This document shows, piece by piece, positions 1 to 9,226 of a stretch of 36,434 nucleotides of DNA; the stretch's first letter is position 1, and the number at the start of each line of letters is the position of its first letter. The translations under genes were made by a program, and so were the position numbers. The stretch covers positions 1-36,434 of the forward strand of contig NZ_SCNN01000038.1 of the NCBI RefSeq assembly GCF_005503535.1, given 5' to 3'. This DNA comes from Mesorhizobium comanense. GTDB lineage: Bacteria; Pseudomonadota; Alphaproteobacteria; Rhizobiales; Rhizobiaceae. The notes beneath the pieces were generated by a model. The model was not told the origin of the DNA, made no database searches, and worked only from the letters and a program-made list of their open reading frames with translations.

Positions 1-111
1 CTTTCCTGAACGCCCTTTAGCCAGAAAATTAGGTTGCGGCGCTGGGTGAACTTTAGCTGATCAGCCAAGCTACGATCACGTCGCCGCAACATAACCGTCT
101 ACGCAACATAT

Positions 112-143
112 TCGAACTTATGTGCTGTTCAACATAAGTTCGA
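112..143. repeat. loxP-like inverted repeat, possible recombinase core site
   Basis: Two perfect 12-bp arms (TCGAACTTATGT at 112-123 and its reverse complement at 132-143) are separated by an 8-bp asymmetric spacer. The heptamer CAACATA occurs at 87-93, 104-110 and 130-136. Arm and spacer size match the core sites of tyrosine recombinases of the Cre/Xer kind, with neighbouring half-site-like copies. No recombinase gene is in the window, so function is inferred from geometry only. An operator for an upstream gene is the alternative. Confidence 0.45.
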
Positions 144-168
144 GATCGGCGAGGCCGAGCACGACTAT

Positions 169-606
169 ATGTTCGCGGTGGAAGCGCCGCTCTGGATCCG
201 TGGTTCGATGTTCGCGCTCCGGCAATTCCTGACCGGCTCGGTGACGTCAGTATTTTTCGCGCTGCGCATCGACGACGCCATCCGTTACTTTCATGGCTAC
301 TGCGATCTTTCCGACGATATGTCCGTCGAGCGCATGCGTCTCGCCATCATCGAACGCGAGAGCCGGCCGGTGCGGGCGATGACGCGGGAAGAACGTCTCG
401 AGCACATCTGGAGCTGCACCGCCGAGCCCTATCGCGGCTACGCCGAACATCGATGGCCCCATGCGTCCCGCGGCCGGCGCACCGTGCTCTTCTTCGGCGG
501 AAAACTGGGCAGCGTCCCGAAACTGCTCGAAGCCATGACCGACGTGGAGATCGCCGCCAAGCTGCCGGTGCATCTGCGCTATCTGCCGGATGCGGCTGCG
601 GCGTGA
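169..606 (+). CDS. Hypothetical protein, possibly 5'-truncated
   Basis: The 145-residue product is not recognised. It has a hydrophobic, aromatic N-terminal third followed by an Arg-rich and a charged C-terminal part, with no signal peptide or clear catalytic motif. The frame stays open upstream to position 61, and the codons just before the ATG at 169 look like coding sequence (Lys-Phe-Glu-Ile-Gly-Glu). No ribosome binding site is visible before 169. The gene may therefore have been cut at the recombination-like inverted repeat at 112-143, with 169 simply the first remaining ATG. It is followed almost directly by the next + strand gene, so the two probably form an operon. Confidence 0.5.
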   Translation: MFAVEAPLWIRGSMFALRQFLTGSVTSVFFALRIDDAIRYFHGYCDLSDDMSVERMRLAIIERESRPVRAMTREERLEHIWSCTAEPYRGYAEHRWPHASRGRRTVLFFGGKLGSVPKLLEAMTDVEIAAKLPVHLRYLPDAAAA

Positions 607-617
607 TGGGGGCGGAC

Positions 618-1007
618 ATGACCTATCGGGTTTCATGGGACATCGACATCGATGACGCCAAATCGCCAATGGACGCCGCCAGCAAGGCGCACGAAATTAT
701 TCGCCGGCCGGGCACATCCGCGAACGTCTACAATGTCGAGGCGCCGGACGGCGTCGTCACCGTCGTGGGTCTGCAAGCGGGGGGCCTGCGTATCGCAAAG
801 TCCTCCCCTGCTCTTCTACACACCCTCGATCGCGCCGAACGCTTTATCTCGGGTTTCGAGGGTGACGATCGCCAGGAGGGCGTCGATCAACTCCTGACTG
901 ATATTCGCGCCGCGCTGCAGGGGCGGATGAGAAACGGGAAGAAGAAGGGGTCGAAAAAGACCTCCCGCATGCGCGCCCGGCACGTCAAGGGCAGGCGTTG
1001 CCGCTGA
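618..1007 (+). CDS. Hypothetical small protein with basic C-terminus
   Basis: About 129 residues, no recognised family. The N-terminal 95 residues are mixed and acidic. The last 30 are very rich in Lys and Arg, suggesting contact with nucleic acid or an unstructured tail. The ATG at 618 has a G-rich Shine-Dalgarno-like run 5 bases upstream. An in-frame ATG at 606 overlaps the stop of the preceding gene (TGATG), so translational coupling from 606 is an equally possible start, adding 4 residues. High GC at third positions supports coding. It sits just upstream of the leader of the methylase-helicase gene. Confidence 0.5.
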   Translation: MTYRVSWDIDIDDAKSPMDAASKAHEIIRRPGTSANVYNVEAPDGVVTVVGLQAGGLRIAKSSPALLHTLDRAERFISGFEGDDRQEGVDQLLTDIRAALQGRMRNGKKKGSKKTSRMRARHVKGRRCR

Positions 1008-1187
1008 AGCGGCCCCTGACCGGCCGTCCGCGACGCGGGCTCCGGACCGTGCAAGACAAGGTCTGAAGAAGGAAGGACATCGCTCCGCTTCGGACCGCAT
1101 CACCCTCTCATCCCATCGCAAGCGCCCTCACCTGCTGGAACCCCTTCCCGCGGGCGATGGCGCACGCCTGCTCACAAGGAGATTTCG

Positions 1188-4100
1188 ATGAGCAACGATC
1201 CTTTCACGCTCGATATGTTCGGCAACACCGCGCTGACATCCGGTCTGGGCCTCGGTATGTCCGCCTTCAGCGGCCACGATCCCTTCGGCGCCAATGACGA
1301 CGATCCGGACCCGACGCCACCCGCCCCTGCCCCGGCTCTGCCGATCACCGCGGCGCGCAAGCCGGCCCCGCGCAAGCAGGGCGCGCGCAGCAATTTCTAC
1401 CTCGACGACGAGGGCCGCGGTCTCGCCGCCGGCTGGAAGGAGCGAGCGAAGGCGAACGTCGCCGCCATCCTGATCGCCGGCGAAATCGAAAAGCAGGACC
1501 GCCCGGCGACATCAGAGGAACAGCGGAAACTCATACGCTTCACCGGCTTCGGCGCATCGGAGCTGGCGAACGGCATGTTCCGCCGGCCGGGCGAGGTGGA
1601 GTTCCGCGAGGGTTGGGACGATCTCGGCAGTTCGCTGGAGGCGGCCGTCAACGATGCCGACTATGCCTCGCTCGCCCGCTGCACCCAATATGCGCATTTC
1701 ACGCCCGAATTCATCGTCAAGGCGATGTGGGCCGGGCTCCAGCGTCTCGGCTGGCGCGGTGGCCGCGTGCTGGAGCCGGGCATCGGCACGGGGCTGTTCC
1801 CCGCGCTGATGCCGCCGGCCTATCGCGCCAACAGTTGTGTCACAGGCATCGAGCTCGATCCGGTCACGGCGCGCATCGTCCGGCTGCTGCAGCCGAAGGC
1901 GCGCATCGTCAACGGCGACTTCGCTCGCACCGATCTCGGCGTCGTCTATGACCTTGCCATCGGCAACCCACCCTTCTCCGACCGGACCGTCCGCTCGGAC
2001 CATCACTATCGACCGCTTGCGCTGCGTCTGCACGACTACTTCATCGCCCGCTCAATCGACCTCTTGAAGCCCGGCGGGCTGGCAGCCTTCTTGACGAGCA
2101 GCGGCACCATGGACAAGGCAGACGCGACGGCGCGCACGCATATCGCAAAATCGGCCAATCTCGTCGCCGCCATCCGACTGCCCGAGGGCAGCTTCCGCCG
2201 TGACGCCGGTACGGACACCGTCGTCGACATCCTCTTCTTCCGCAAGCGCAAGATCGCCGAGGCGCAGGACGACGTTTCGTGGCTTGAGATCGACGAAATC
2301 CGCCCGGCTACGGATGACGAAGGCGCCATCCGCGTCAACCGCTGGTTCGCCGACAACCCCGACATGGTTCTCGGCACCCACGCGCTGACCTCCGGTCCAT
2401 TCGGCGAAACCTATACCTGCCGTCCCCGCGTCGGCGAGGATCTTGCCGCGTCGCTGAACGCTGCCGTCGGCCTCCTGCCGGAAAACGTCTATGACGGCGA
2501 GCCGACCGAGATCGATCTCGATCTCGAGGAGGAGCTGGCCGAGATTGTCGACCTGCGGCCCGGCAACGCCAATGTTCGCGAAGGCAGCTACTTCATCGAC
2601 AACAGGCAGGGCCTGATGCAGATCGTCGACGGTGCGCCCGTCGTGATCAAGGTCAGGAAGGGCCGTACCGGCGACGGTCTGACGGAAAAGCACGTCCGTA
2701 CCATCCAGAAGCTGATCCCGGTTCGCGACGCGGTGCGCGAGGTGCTGAAGGCCCAGGAGACCGGCCGGCCATGGCGCGACCTGCAGGTCCGGCTGCGCAT
2801 CGCCTGGTCGAGCTTCGTCAGGGATTTCGGGCCGATCAATCACACGACCGTCAGCATCACCGAGGACGACGAGACCGGCGAGACCCGCGAGACGCATCGC
2901 CAGCCGAACTTGCAGCCCTTCCGGGATGACCCGGATTGCTGGCTGGTCGCCTCCATCGAGGACTACGACCTCGACACGGATACGGCCAAACCCGGTCCGA
3001 TCTTCACGCAGCGCGTCATCGCGCCCCCTGCCCCACCGTTGGTGACGAATGCCGGCGACGCGCTTGCCGTCGTGCTCAACGAGCGCGGCCGCGTCGACCT
3101 CGACCATATCGCCGAGCTTCTCCACTGCGACCGCGACAAGGTGGTCGACCAACTCGGTGACACCGTGTTCCAGGATCCGGCCGACGGCGCGTGGCAGACC
3201 GCCGACGCCTATCTCTCCGGCCCGGTCCGCACCAAGCTTGCCGCAGCTGAAGCCGCCGCGGCGCTCGATCCGATCTTCGAGCGCAATGTCCGCGCGCTTC
3301 AGGCGGTGCAACCCGCCCCTCTCCGTCCCTCGGATATCACCGCGCGGCTCGGTGCGCCCTGGGTTCCGCCCGCCGATGTCGTCGCCTTCGTCAAGGAGAA
3401 GATGGAAGCCGATATCAAGATCCACCATATGCCGGAACTCGGTTCCTGGACTGTCGAAGCGCGCCAGCTCGGCTATCGCGCCGCCGGCACGTCGGAATGG
3501 GGAACGAGCCGCCGGCACGCCGGCGAACTGCTCGCCGATGCGCTCAATAACCGCGTGCCGCAGATCTTCGACACCATCAAGGACGTCGGCGGCGAACGGC
3601 GGGTGCTGAACGTCGTCGATACCGAAGCTGCCCGCGAGAAGCTGCAGAAGATCAAGACGGAATTCGAGCGCTGGGTCTGGACCGACCCGGAGCGGACCGA
3701 CCGGCTAGCCGGCGTCTATAACGAGCGCTTTAACAACCTCGCGCCGCGCAAGTTCGACGGCTCGCATCTCCAGCTGCCAGGCGCCTCCGCCGCATTCCAA
3801 CTCTACGCGCACCAGAAGCGCGGCATCTGGCGCATCATCGCCGATGGCGCGACCTATCTCGCCCACGCCGTCGGCGCCGGCAAGACGATGACCATGGCCG
3901 CGGCGATCATGGAACAGCGCCGTCTCGGCCTGATCGCCAAGGCGATGCTGGTCGTACCAGGCCATTGCCTTGCCCAGGCCGCCCGCGAGTTCCTGGCGCT
4001 CTATCCTTCCGCCCGCATTCTCGTCGCCGACGAGAGCAACTTTACGAAAGACAAGCGGGCGCGCTTCCTGTCACGCGCGGCGACGGCAACCTGGGACGCG

Positions 4101-6293
4101 ATCATCATCACCCATTCAGCCTTCAGGTTCATCGCTGTCCCCTCCGCCTTCGAACAGAGCATGATCCAGGACGAGCTGCAGCTCTACGAGGATCTGCTGA
4201 CCCGGGTCGAGCCCGACGACCGTGTCTCGCGCAAGCGTCTCGAACGGCTGAAGGAGGGTCTGGAGGAGCGGCTGACAGCGCTGGCTACCCGCAAGGATGA
4301 TCTGCTGACCATCTCGGAAATCGGCGTCGACCAGATTGTCGTCGACGAGGCGCAGGAATTCCGCAAGCTATCCTTCGCCACCAATATGTCGACGCTGAAG
4401 GGCATCGATCCGAACGGCTCGCAACGCGCATGGGACTTGTTTGTAAAGTCTCGGTTCCTCGAAACCAAGAACCCCGGCCGCGCGCTCGTACTCGCCTCCG
4501 GCACGCCGATCACCAACACGCTTGGCGAGATGTTCTCCGTCCAGCGCCTGCTCGGCTACGACGCTCTCCATGAACGCGGCCTGCATGAATTTGATGCCTG
4601 GGCATCGTGCTTCGGCGACACGACCACGGAACTGGAAATCCAACCGTCCGGCAAATACAAGCCGGTCAGTCGCTTCGCCTCCTTCGTCAATGTTCCGGAA
4701 CTCATCGCCATGTTCCGGGCATTCGCGGACGTGGTGATGCCCGCCGATCTCCGTGAATATGTGCGTGTTCCGGCCATCTCCACCGGCGGGCGCCAGATCG
4801 TCACCGCGACGCCCACCGCGGCATTCAAGATGTACCAGCAGATCCTCGACAGCCGCATCAAGGCGATCGAGATGCGCGAGGGGCCGGCGCAGCCCGGCGA
4901 CGATATCCTGCTTTCCGTCATCACCGACGGTCGCCATGCCGCGATCGACCTGCGCCTCGTCATGCCCGCCAACGACAATGAGCCCGACAACAAGCTCAAC
5001 CTGCTTGTCCAGAACGCCTTCCGCATCTGGCAGGAAACGGCGGACCAGGTGTTCGTGCGGTCGGACGGCAAGCCCTATGACCTGCCGGGCGCCGCGCAGA
5101 TGATCTTTTCCGACCTCGGTACGATCAACGTGGAAAAGACGCGGGGGTTTTCGGCCTATCGCTGGATCCGCGACGAGCTGGTCCGGCTCGGCGCGCCCGC
5201 CAGCGAGATCGCCTATATGCAGGACTATAAGAAGTCCGAGGCCAAGCAACGCCTGTTCGGGGATGTCCGCGCGGGCAGGGTGCGCTTCCTGATCGGCTCC
5301 TCCGAGACGATGGGCACTGGCGTCAATGCCCAGCTCAGGCTGAAGGCACTCCATCACCTCGATGTGCCGTGGCTGCCGTCGCAGATCGAGCAGCGCGAGG
5401 GCCGCATCGTCCGGCAGGGCAACCAGCATGATGTCGTCGACATCTTCGCCTATGCGACGCAGGGTAGCCTGGATGCCAGTATGTGGCAGAACAACGAGCG
5501 CAAGGCCCGGTTTATCGCCGCGGCCCTCTCCGGCGACACGTCGATCCGTCGGCTGGAAGATCTCGGTGAGGGTGCCGCCAATCAGTTTGCGATGGCGAAG
5601 GCCATTGCCAGCGGCGACGAGCGCCTGATGAAAAAGGCGGGTCTGGAAGCCGACATCGCCCGCCTCGAGCGCCTGCGCGCCGCCCATGACGACGATCTCT
5701 TCTCGGTGCGCCGGCGGCTGCGGGAGGCCGAACGCGATATCGAGGTCGCGACGCGCCGGATCGACGAGATCGGCAAGGATATCGCGCGGCTGGTACCGAC
5801 AGCAGGCGAGGCTTTCACGATGACCGTCCTCGGGGAGCGACACGTTGAGCGCAAGGACGCCGGGCGCGCGATGATGAAGGAAATCCTCACGCTGGTCCAG
5901 CTTCAGCAGGAGGGCGAGGCCCAGCTCGGCTCGATCGGCGGCTTCGACGTCATCTACGAGGGCGAGCGCTTCGGCAAGGACGGGTATCACTACCGCACCG
6001 TCCTGCAACGCACCGGCGCCGACTACGAGGTCGATCTGCCAGTGACGGTCACACCGCTCGGTGCAATCTCCCGTCTCGAACATGCGCTCGATGATTTCGA
6101 GGGCGAGCGTTACCGCCAGCGCCAGCATCTGGAAGACGCCAACCGCCGGCTCGCCTCCTACCGCGCGCACGAAACCGGCACTTTCGCCTTCGCCGACGAA
6201 CTCGCCGCCAAGCGCCGGGAATTGGAGGAGGTCGAGGAGGTGCTGGCCGCTGAAGCCCGCGCCACCGCCGAGCCTGTCGCGCAAGCGGCGTAA
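1188..6293 (+). CDS. Giant N6-adenine methyltransferase-SF2 helicase fusion
   Basis: A 1701-residue protein with an N-terminal class I SAM-dependent DNA methyltransferase and a C-terminal SNF2/DEAD-like helicase. The AdoMet-binding motif VLEPGIGTG lies at about 194-202 and the adenine-methylase catalytic motif NPPF at 260-263. The helicase part shows a Walker A-like AHAVGAGKT at 892-900, DEAQ at 1053-1056, a SGTPITNT motif, and motif VI (QIEQREGRIVRQG) at about 1399-1411. A charged coiled-coil region follows at the end. Start: AAGGAG at 1176-1181 ends six bases before the ATG. Proteins of this architecture are common on rhizobial plasmids and resemble phage P1 DarB, which protects incoming DNA from type I restriction. 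An anti-restriction or plasmid-modification role is inferred. A phage-defence role is the alternative. Confidence 0.93.
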   Translation: MSNDPFTLDMFGNTALTSGLGLGMSAFSGHDPFGANDDDPDPTPPAPAPALPITAARKPAPRKQGARSNFYLDDEGRGLAAGWKERAKANVAAILIAGEIEKQDRPATSEEQRKLIRFTGFGASELANGMFRRPGEVEFREGWDDLGSSLEAAVNDADYASLARCTQYAHFTPEFIVKAMWAGLQRLGWRGGRVLEPGIGTGLFPALMPPAYRANSCVTGIELDPVTARIVRLLQPKARIVNGDFARTDLGVVYDLAIGNPPFSDRTVRSDHHYRPLALRLHDYFIARSIDLLKPGGLAAFLTSSGTMDKADATARTHIAKSANLVAAIRLPEGSFRRDAGTDTVVDILFFRKRKIAEAQDDVSWLEIDEIRPATDDEGAIRVNRWFADNPDMVLGTHALTSGPFGETYTCRPRVGEDLAASLNAAVGLLPENVYDGEPTEIDLDLEEELAEIVDLRPGNANVREGSYFIDNRQGLMQIVDGAPVVIKVRKGRTGDGLTEKHVRTIQKLIPVRDAVREVLKAQETGRPWRDLQVRLRIAWSSFVRDFGPINHTTVSITEDDETGETRETHRQPNLQPFRDDPDCWLVASIEDYDLDTDTAKPGPIFTQRVIAPPAPPLVTNAGDALAVVLNERGRVDLDHIAELLHCDRDKVVDQLGDTVFQDPADGAWQTADAYLSGPVRTKLAAAEAAAALDPIFERNVRALQAVQPAPLRPSDITARLGAPWVPPADVVAFVKEKMEADIKIHHMPELGSWTVEARQLGYRAAGTSEWGTSRRHAGELLADALNNRVPQIFDTIKDVGGERRVLNVVDTEAAREKLQKIKTEFERWVWTDPERTDRLAGVYNERFNNLAPRKFDGSHLQLPGASAAFQLYAHQKRGIWRIIADGATYLAHAVGAGKTMTMAAAIMEQRRLGLIAKAMLVVPGHCLAQAAREFLALYPSARILVADESNFTKDKRARFLSRAATATWDAIIITHSAFRFIAVPSAFEQSMIQDELQLYEDLLTRVEPDDRVSRKRLERLKEGLEERLTALATRKDDLLTISEIGVDQIVVDEAQEFRKLSFATNMSTLKGIDPNGSQRAWDLFVKSRFLETKNPGRALVLASGTPITNTLGEMFSVQRLLGYDALHERGLHEFDAWASCFGDTTTELEIQPSGKYKPVSRFASFVNVPELIAMFRAFADVVMPADLREYVRVPAISTGGRQIVTATPTAAFKMYQQILDSRIKAIEMREGPAQPGDDILLSVITDGRHAAIDLRLVMPANDNEPDNKLNLLVQNAFRIWQETADQVFVRSDGKPYDLPGAAQMIFSDLGTINVEKTRGFSAYRWIRDELVRLGAPASEIAYMQDYKKSEAKQRLFGDVRAGRVRFLIGSSETMGTGVNAQLRLKALHHLDVPWLPSQIEQREGRIVRQGNQHDVVDIFAYATQGSLDASMWQNNERKARFIAAALSGDTSIRRLEDLGEGAANQFAMAKAIASGDERLMKKAGLEADIARLERLRAAHDDDLFSVRRRLREAERDIEVATRRIDEIGKDIARLVPTAGEAFTMTVLGERHVERKDAGRAMMKEILTLVQLQQEGEAQLGSIGGFDVIYEGERFGKDGYHYRTVLQRTGADYEVDLPVTVTPLGAISRLEHALDDFEGERYRQRQHLEDANRRLASYRAHETGTFAFADELAAKRRELEEVEEVLAAEARATAEPVAQAA

Positions 6294-6316
6294 TGCCGGC
6301 GACGATCATGGCGGGA

Positions 6317-6345
6317 GCAACGCAGCCGCCGCATAGCTGCGTTGC
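6317..6345 (+). terminator. Hairpin after the methylase-helicase gene
   Basis: A perfect 10-bp stem (GCAACGCAGC and its complement) with a 9-nt loop lies 23 bases after the stop codon of the methylase-helicase. It is followed by an A/T-rich stretch rather than a clean T run, so it may be a weak terminator or an RNA-stabilising 3' hairpin. Confidence 0.55.
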
Positions 6346-6473
6346 ACAATAAATGTTTTCCAGACGGTCAAGAAACGGGCATTATGCTCGCAGTTGATGC
6401 ACATGGCGGTTTTCTCCTCCCAGTGCCCGCCGCGTCAGCTGTTCCCCTCTGGAGGTTTCGACCTTCACACTTC

Positions 6474-6506
6474 AATGGGCCGCGTTTTCGCAGGCCCATT
6501 TTTTTT
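6474..6506 (+). terminator. Rho-independent terminator
   Basis: An 8-bp stem (AATGGGCC at 6474-6481 with GGCCCATT at 6493-6500) leads directly into eight T residues on the + strand. This is a textbook intrinsic terminator for transcripts coming from the left. It lies just before the 3' end of the minus-strand gene at 6524, so it separates convergent transcription units. Confidence 0.8.
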
Positions 6507-6523
6507 GCTCAGGTTTCGGCCGG

Positions 6524-7030
6524 TCACATGCGCGATGCTGCCAACCGCGCGATCTCGACCGTCGCATCGTATCCGATCCCGTTCGTCGTGATCGTGACGT
6601 CGTCTTTCCCCTTGAACAGATAGACGGCATAATAATCCGTCTCGTTCTGATCGAGCTTTAGCCCCCAGGCGCTGTCGCCGACATCCGGTACCTCGACGAT
6701 TTCTCCCGGCTTAGCTTGCGCCTTCTGGCCTGCGATCATCTGGTCGAAATACGCCCGCTCGCTGCCGGCCGGCACGCCCTGGCTTTCTCCTGCAAAATAC
6801 ATCACCTGCGCGTAGGCATCGGCCCTCCCGCCCTGCCAGGAGCAGAGATTGGCGCTTGTCTCGCGTATCGTCGCCGGTGCGCCGATGAACCGCTCCATCT
6901 CGGCGCCCGTCACCTTCTGGCAAGCAATCACGTCAGGGTTGACGCCCGCCGGTGGCTGTGCCGCGCCATCTGCGGCCAAGGCAGGCGCTACCGTTGCCAG
7001 CGCAAATATCATTCCCGTGGTGGTCCGCAC
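6524..7030 (-). CDS. Small secreted/periplasmic protein of unknown function
   Basis: The likely start is the GTG at 7030, preceded by GGAGAG. It gives 168 residues beginning with a classical signal peptide: short basic start, hydrophobic segment, then ALA-A-D as a Sec cleavage site near residue 21. The open frame extends further upstream (to 7339), but that part is low-complexity Arg/Pro-rich shadow sequence. The mature protein of about 147 residues has two cysteines (in IACQ and NLCSW) that could form a disulphide, and no recognised enzyme motif. It runs opposite to its neighbours and diverges from the ParB-like gene across a long leader. Family not recognised; export is the only safe statement. 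Confidence 0.75.
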   Translation of the reverse strand: MRTTTGMIFALATVAPALAADGAAQPPAGVNPDVIACQKVTGAEMERFIGAPATIRETSANLCSWQGGRADAYAQVMYFAGESQGVPAGSERAYFDQMIAGQKAQAKPGEIVEVPDVGDSAWGLKLDQNETDYYAVYLFKGKDDVTITTNGIGYDATVEIARLAASRM

Positions 7031-7374
7031 GCTCTCTCCTTCAATTCGACTGGCGACGATGCTCGCCGTCAATCCGGGCGAGAACATGGTCGATGGCGAA
7101 AGGACGGAAAGGGGAAGAAAAGGGAGAAAAAGGAGGGAAGGAATCCGATCGCAGATCGGTCCTCCCGCCGGCGCTTCGCTCAACCGCCGCCTGCGCATCC
7201 CGGCAACTCGTCCTTCGCAGGGCCGTCGGCCCCGCTTGTCCTTCGTCGCAGGGACGCTCGGCGGCAGTTGCGCCGGTCCGGCCGCCCCGCGGTCCGGGAG
7301 GTGTCTTCGGAAAAAAGAAGACACGAGAAGGACCGGCAAGAGGGCCGCGTCCGTACCCCGGAAAGGAATATCCC
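7031..7374 (+). promoter_or_regulatory. GC-rich hairpin leader of the ParB-like gene
   Basis: This 344-base gap has no credible gene. It holds a hairpin GGGCC-GTC-GGCCC at 7220-7232, followed by CCCGCTTGTCC, also found in the leader at 11293-11303. A perfect 8-bp hairpin (GTGTCTTC with GAAGACAC, 7301-7324) lies inside a second 8-bp stem (7272-7279 with 7330-7337). A ribosome binding site GAAAGGA follows before the ATG at 7375. An A/G-rich stretch at 7098-7140 may contain the promoter side of the divergent secreted-protein gene; no clear -35/-10 was found. Confidence 0.5.
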
Positions 7375-9135
7375 ATGCGTGTTGCTGTCGTCGATCCCCG
7401 ATTGCTCAAGGACAACCCCGACAAGGCTCGCCAGTCGAAATCGTCGCCCCAGGCCGATGCCTTGATGGTCGCCACGATAAAGGCGGTCGGCATCATCAAT
7501 CCTCCGATCGTTTTCGCCGAACCCGGTGGTGGAAACGGCCTCATCATCGACAACGGCCATCGCCGCCGGGACGGGGCGATCGCCGCCAACCTCGACGAAA
7601 TCAAGGTGCTGGTCATCGAGGCGGCGAACGACAATGGGGCGATGCGCAACATGGTCGAAAACATCGCACGCGAGAATCTCAATCCCGTCGACCAATGGCG
7701 CGGGGTCGAACGCCTCGTCGCGCTCGGCTGGACCGAGGAAGCCATCGCACTGGCGCTTGCCCTCCCCGTCCGCCAGATCAAGAAGCTCCGCCTGCTTGCC
7801 AATCTCTTCCCCAGTATGCTGGAGCAGATCGCGCTGGGCGACATGCCGAGCGAGCAGCAACTTCGCATCATCGCCGCCGCCAGCGTCGAAGACCAGGAGT
7901 CGGTCTGGAAGGCGAGCAAGCCGAAGAAGGGCGATACGGCGCAATGGTGGTCGATCGCCAACGCTTTGAACAAGAAGCGCATGTATGCGCGCGATGCCAG
8001 CTTCGGCGATGACCTTGCCGCATCCTATGGCATCGAATGGTTGGAGGACCTCTTCGCTCCTGCGAACGAGGATAATCGCTACACGACAAATGTCGAAGGC
8101 TTCCTTGGCGCACAGCACGAGTGGATGACATCGAACCTTCCGAAGCGCGGCGCGATTGTCGAAGTCAACAGCTATGGCCAGCCGGAGTTGCCAAAGAAGG
8201 CCGAGCGCGTCCATGGCAAGGCGCTGAAGTCAGACCGCACGGCAATGTATCTCGACCGTGAGGGCAAGGTCCAGTCGATTGTCTACCGGCTGCCCGACGA
8301 AAAGAAATCGACGGTCAAGGGCGGCACGGCAACGATTGGTGGCACCGGCGGCGACGAGCCCATCGTGGCGTCCAAGCCGCGTCCGGACGTGACGCAGCGT
8401 GGTCACGACGTGATCGGCGATTACCGCACCGACGCGTTGCACGAGGCACTCGGCCGCGCGCCGATCGAGGATGACACGCTGATGGCGTTGCTGGTCCTCG
8501 GCTATGCCGGCACCAACGTCCGCGTCGATTCCGGCGCCGGTGGCGCGATGTTCGGCGGAACCCGCTTCAACCGGCACGCGGCGATGCTGTTCGACGACGA
8601 CGGGAAGTTCCTGTTCGACCTGGACACCCTGCGGATTGCCGCGCGCAAGACGCTCATCGACGTCCTGTCATGCCGTCGCGGCATGTCGAACAGCGGTGTC
8701 CTGTCCCGCGTTGCCGGCGGGGCCATCGGGGCGGATGCCTTCCTTCCGAACATGGGCACCGTCGATTTCCTCGAATGCCTTTCTCGTCAGGCACTCGAAA
8801 CTTCCTGTAGCGAAGCGTCGGTCTCGCCGCGTCAGCGCGTTCGCGAAACCCGCGCGGCGCTGGTCGAGCATTTCAAGGAGGGGCACTTCGTCTACCCCGC
8901 TGCCCGGTTCGCGCCGGAGCTGTCCGAGCTTTCCGAGATCCTCAAGGCCCGCGGCATTGCTGCGGAGGACGACGAACAAACCGAGGACGATCAGGCTGAG
9001 AGCGATGGCGAAGAGGCCTCCACCACCGAAGCTACCCCGGAGGTGATCGACGACGCCGCGCAGGCGGACGGCGACACCCAGACGGAGGAGACCGTCATCG
9101 AGGACGACACCGCCTATTCGGTCGCCGCTGAATAG
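7375..9135 (+). CDS. ParB/RepB/Spo0J-like plasmid protein
   Basis: 586 residues. The N-terminal 110 residues carry ParB-type nuclease/CTPase-fold boxes: GHRRRDGA at 61-68 and ENIARENL at 95-102. An HTH-like region follows at about 110-200. The remainder is unusual: a long middle domain of unknown function and a very acidic, Glu/Asp-rich tail (last 70 residues). It is much longer than a partition ParB (300-350) and has no ParA partner beside it. Such lone ParB-like proteins are common on rhizobial plasmids, and their role is not settled. GAAAGGA seven bases before the ATG decides the start; the open frame continues upstream through the leader without coding character. Confidence 0.88.
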   Translation: MRVAVVDPRLLKDNPDKARQSKSSPQADALMVATIKAVGIINPPIVFAEPGGGNGLIIDNGHRRRDGAIAANLDEIKVLVIEAANDNGAMRNMVENIARENLNPVDQWRGVERLVALGWTEEAIALALALPVRQIKKLRLLANLFPSMLEQIALGDMPSEQQLRIIAAASVEDQESVWKASKPKKGDTAQWWSIANALNKKRMYARDASFGDDLAASYGIEWLEDLFAPANEDNRYTTNVEGFLGAQHEWMTSNLPKRGAIVEVNSYGQPELPKKAERVHGKALKSDRTAMYLDREGKVQSIVYRLPDEKKSTVKGGTATIGGTGGDEPIVASKPRPDVTQRGHDVIGDYRTDALHEALGRAPIEDDTLMALLVLGYAGTNVRVDSGAGGAMFGGTRFNRHAAMLFDDDGKFLFDLDTLRIAARKTLIDVLSCRRGMSNSGVLSRVAGGAIGADAFLPNMGTVDFLECLSRQALETSCSEASVSPRQRVRETRAALVEHFKEGHFVYPAARFAPELSELSEILKARGIAAEDDEQTEDDQAESDGEEASTTEATPEVIDDAAQADGDTQTEETVIEDDTAYSVAAE

Positions 9136-9161
9136 GCCGCCGCACTTCCCTTTCCCGCTCG

Positions 9162-9195
9162 ACACCTCCGCCGGCACCACCGGCGGCGGAGGTGT
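9162..9195 (+). terminator. Strong hairpin between ParB-like gene and next operon
   Basis: A perfect 11-bp stem (ACACCTCCGCC with GGCGGAGGTGT) encloses a 12-nt loop, 26 bases after the stop of the ParB-like gene. There is no T run, so Rho-independent termination is uncertain. It could equally be part of the leader of the gene at 9227. Confidence 0.5.
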
Positions 9196-9226
9196 GTCCG
9201 GCAACCCGATCCTGCAGGAGAACGCT

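Noticed and set aside
2052..6284. Long minus-strand open frames opposite the methylase-helicase (488 and 638 codons)
   Set aside because: They lie antisense to a gene with complete domain motifs, lack family motifs and ribosome binding sites, and are expected from high GC at third codon positions.
6342..6623. 93-codon + strand frame after the methylase-helicase
   Set aside because: It runs through a strong intrinsic terminator and into the antisense of the secreted-protein gene, with no ribosome binding site.
6849..8012. 387-codon + strand frame across the leader and ParB-like gene
   Set aside because: It overlaps the ParB-like gene in another frame, is Arg/Ser/Pro-rich without domains, and has no ribosome binding site.
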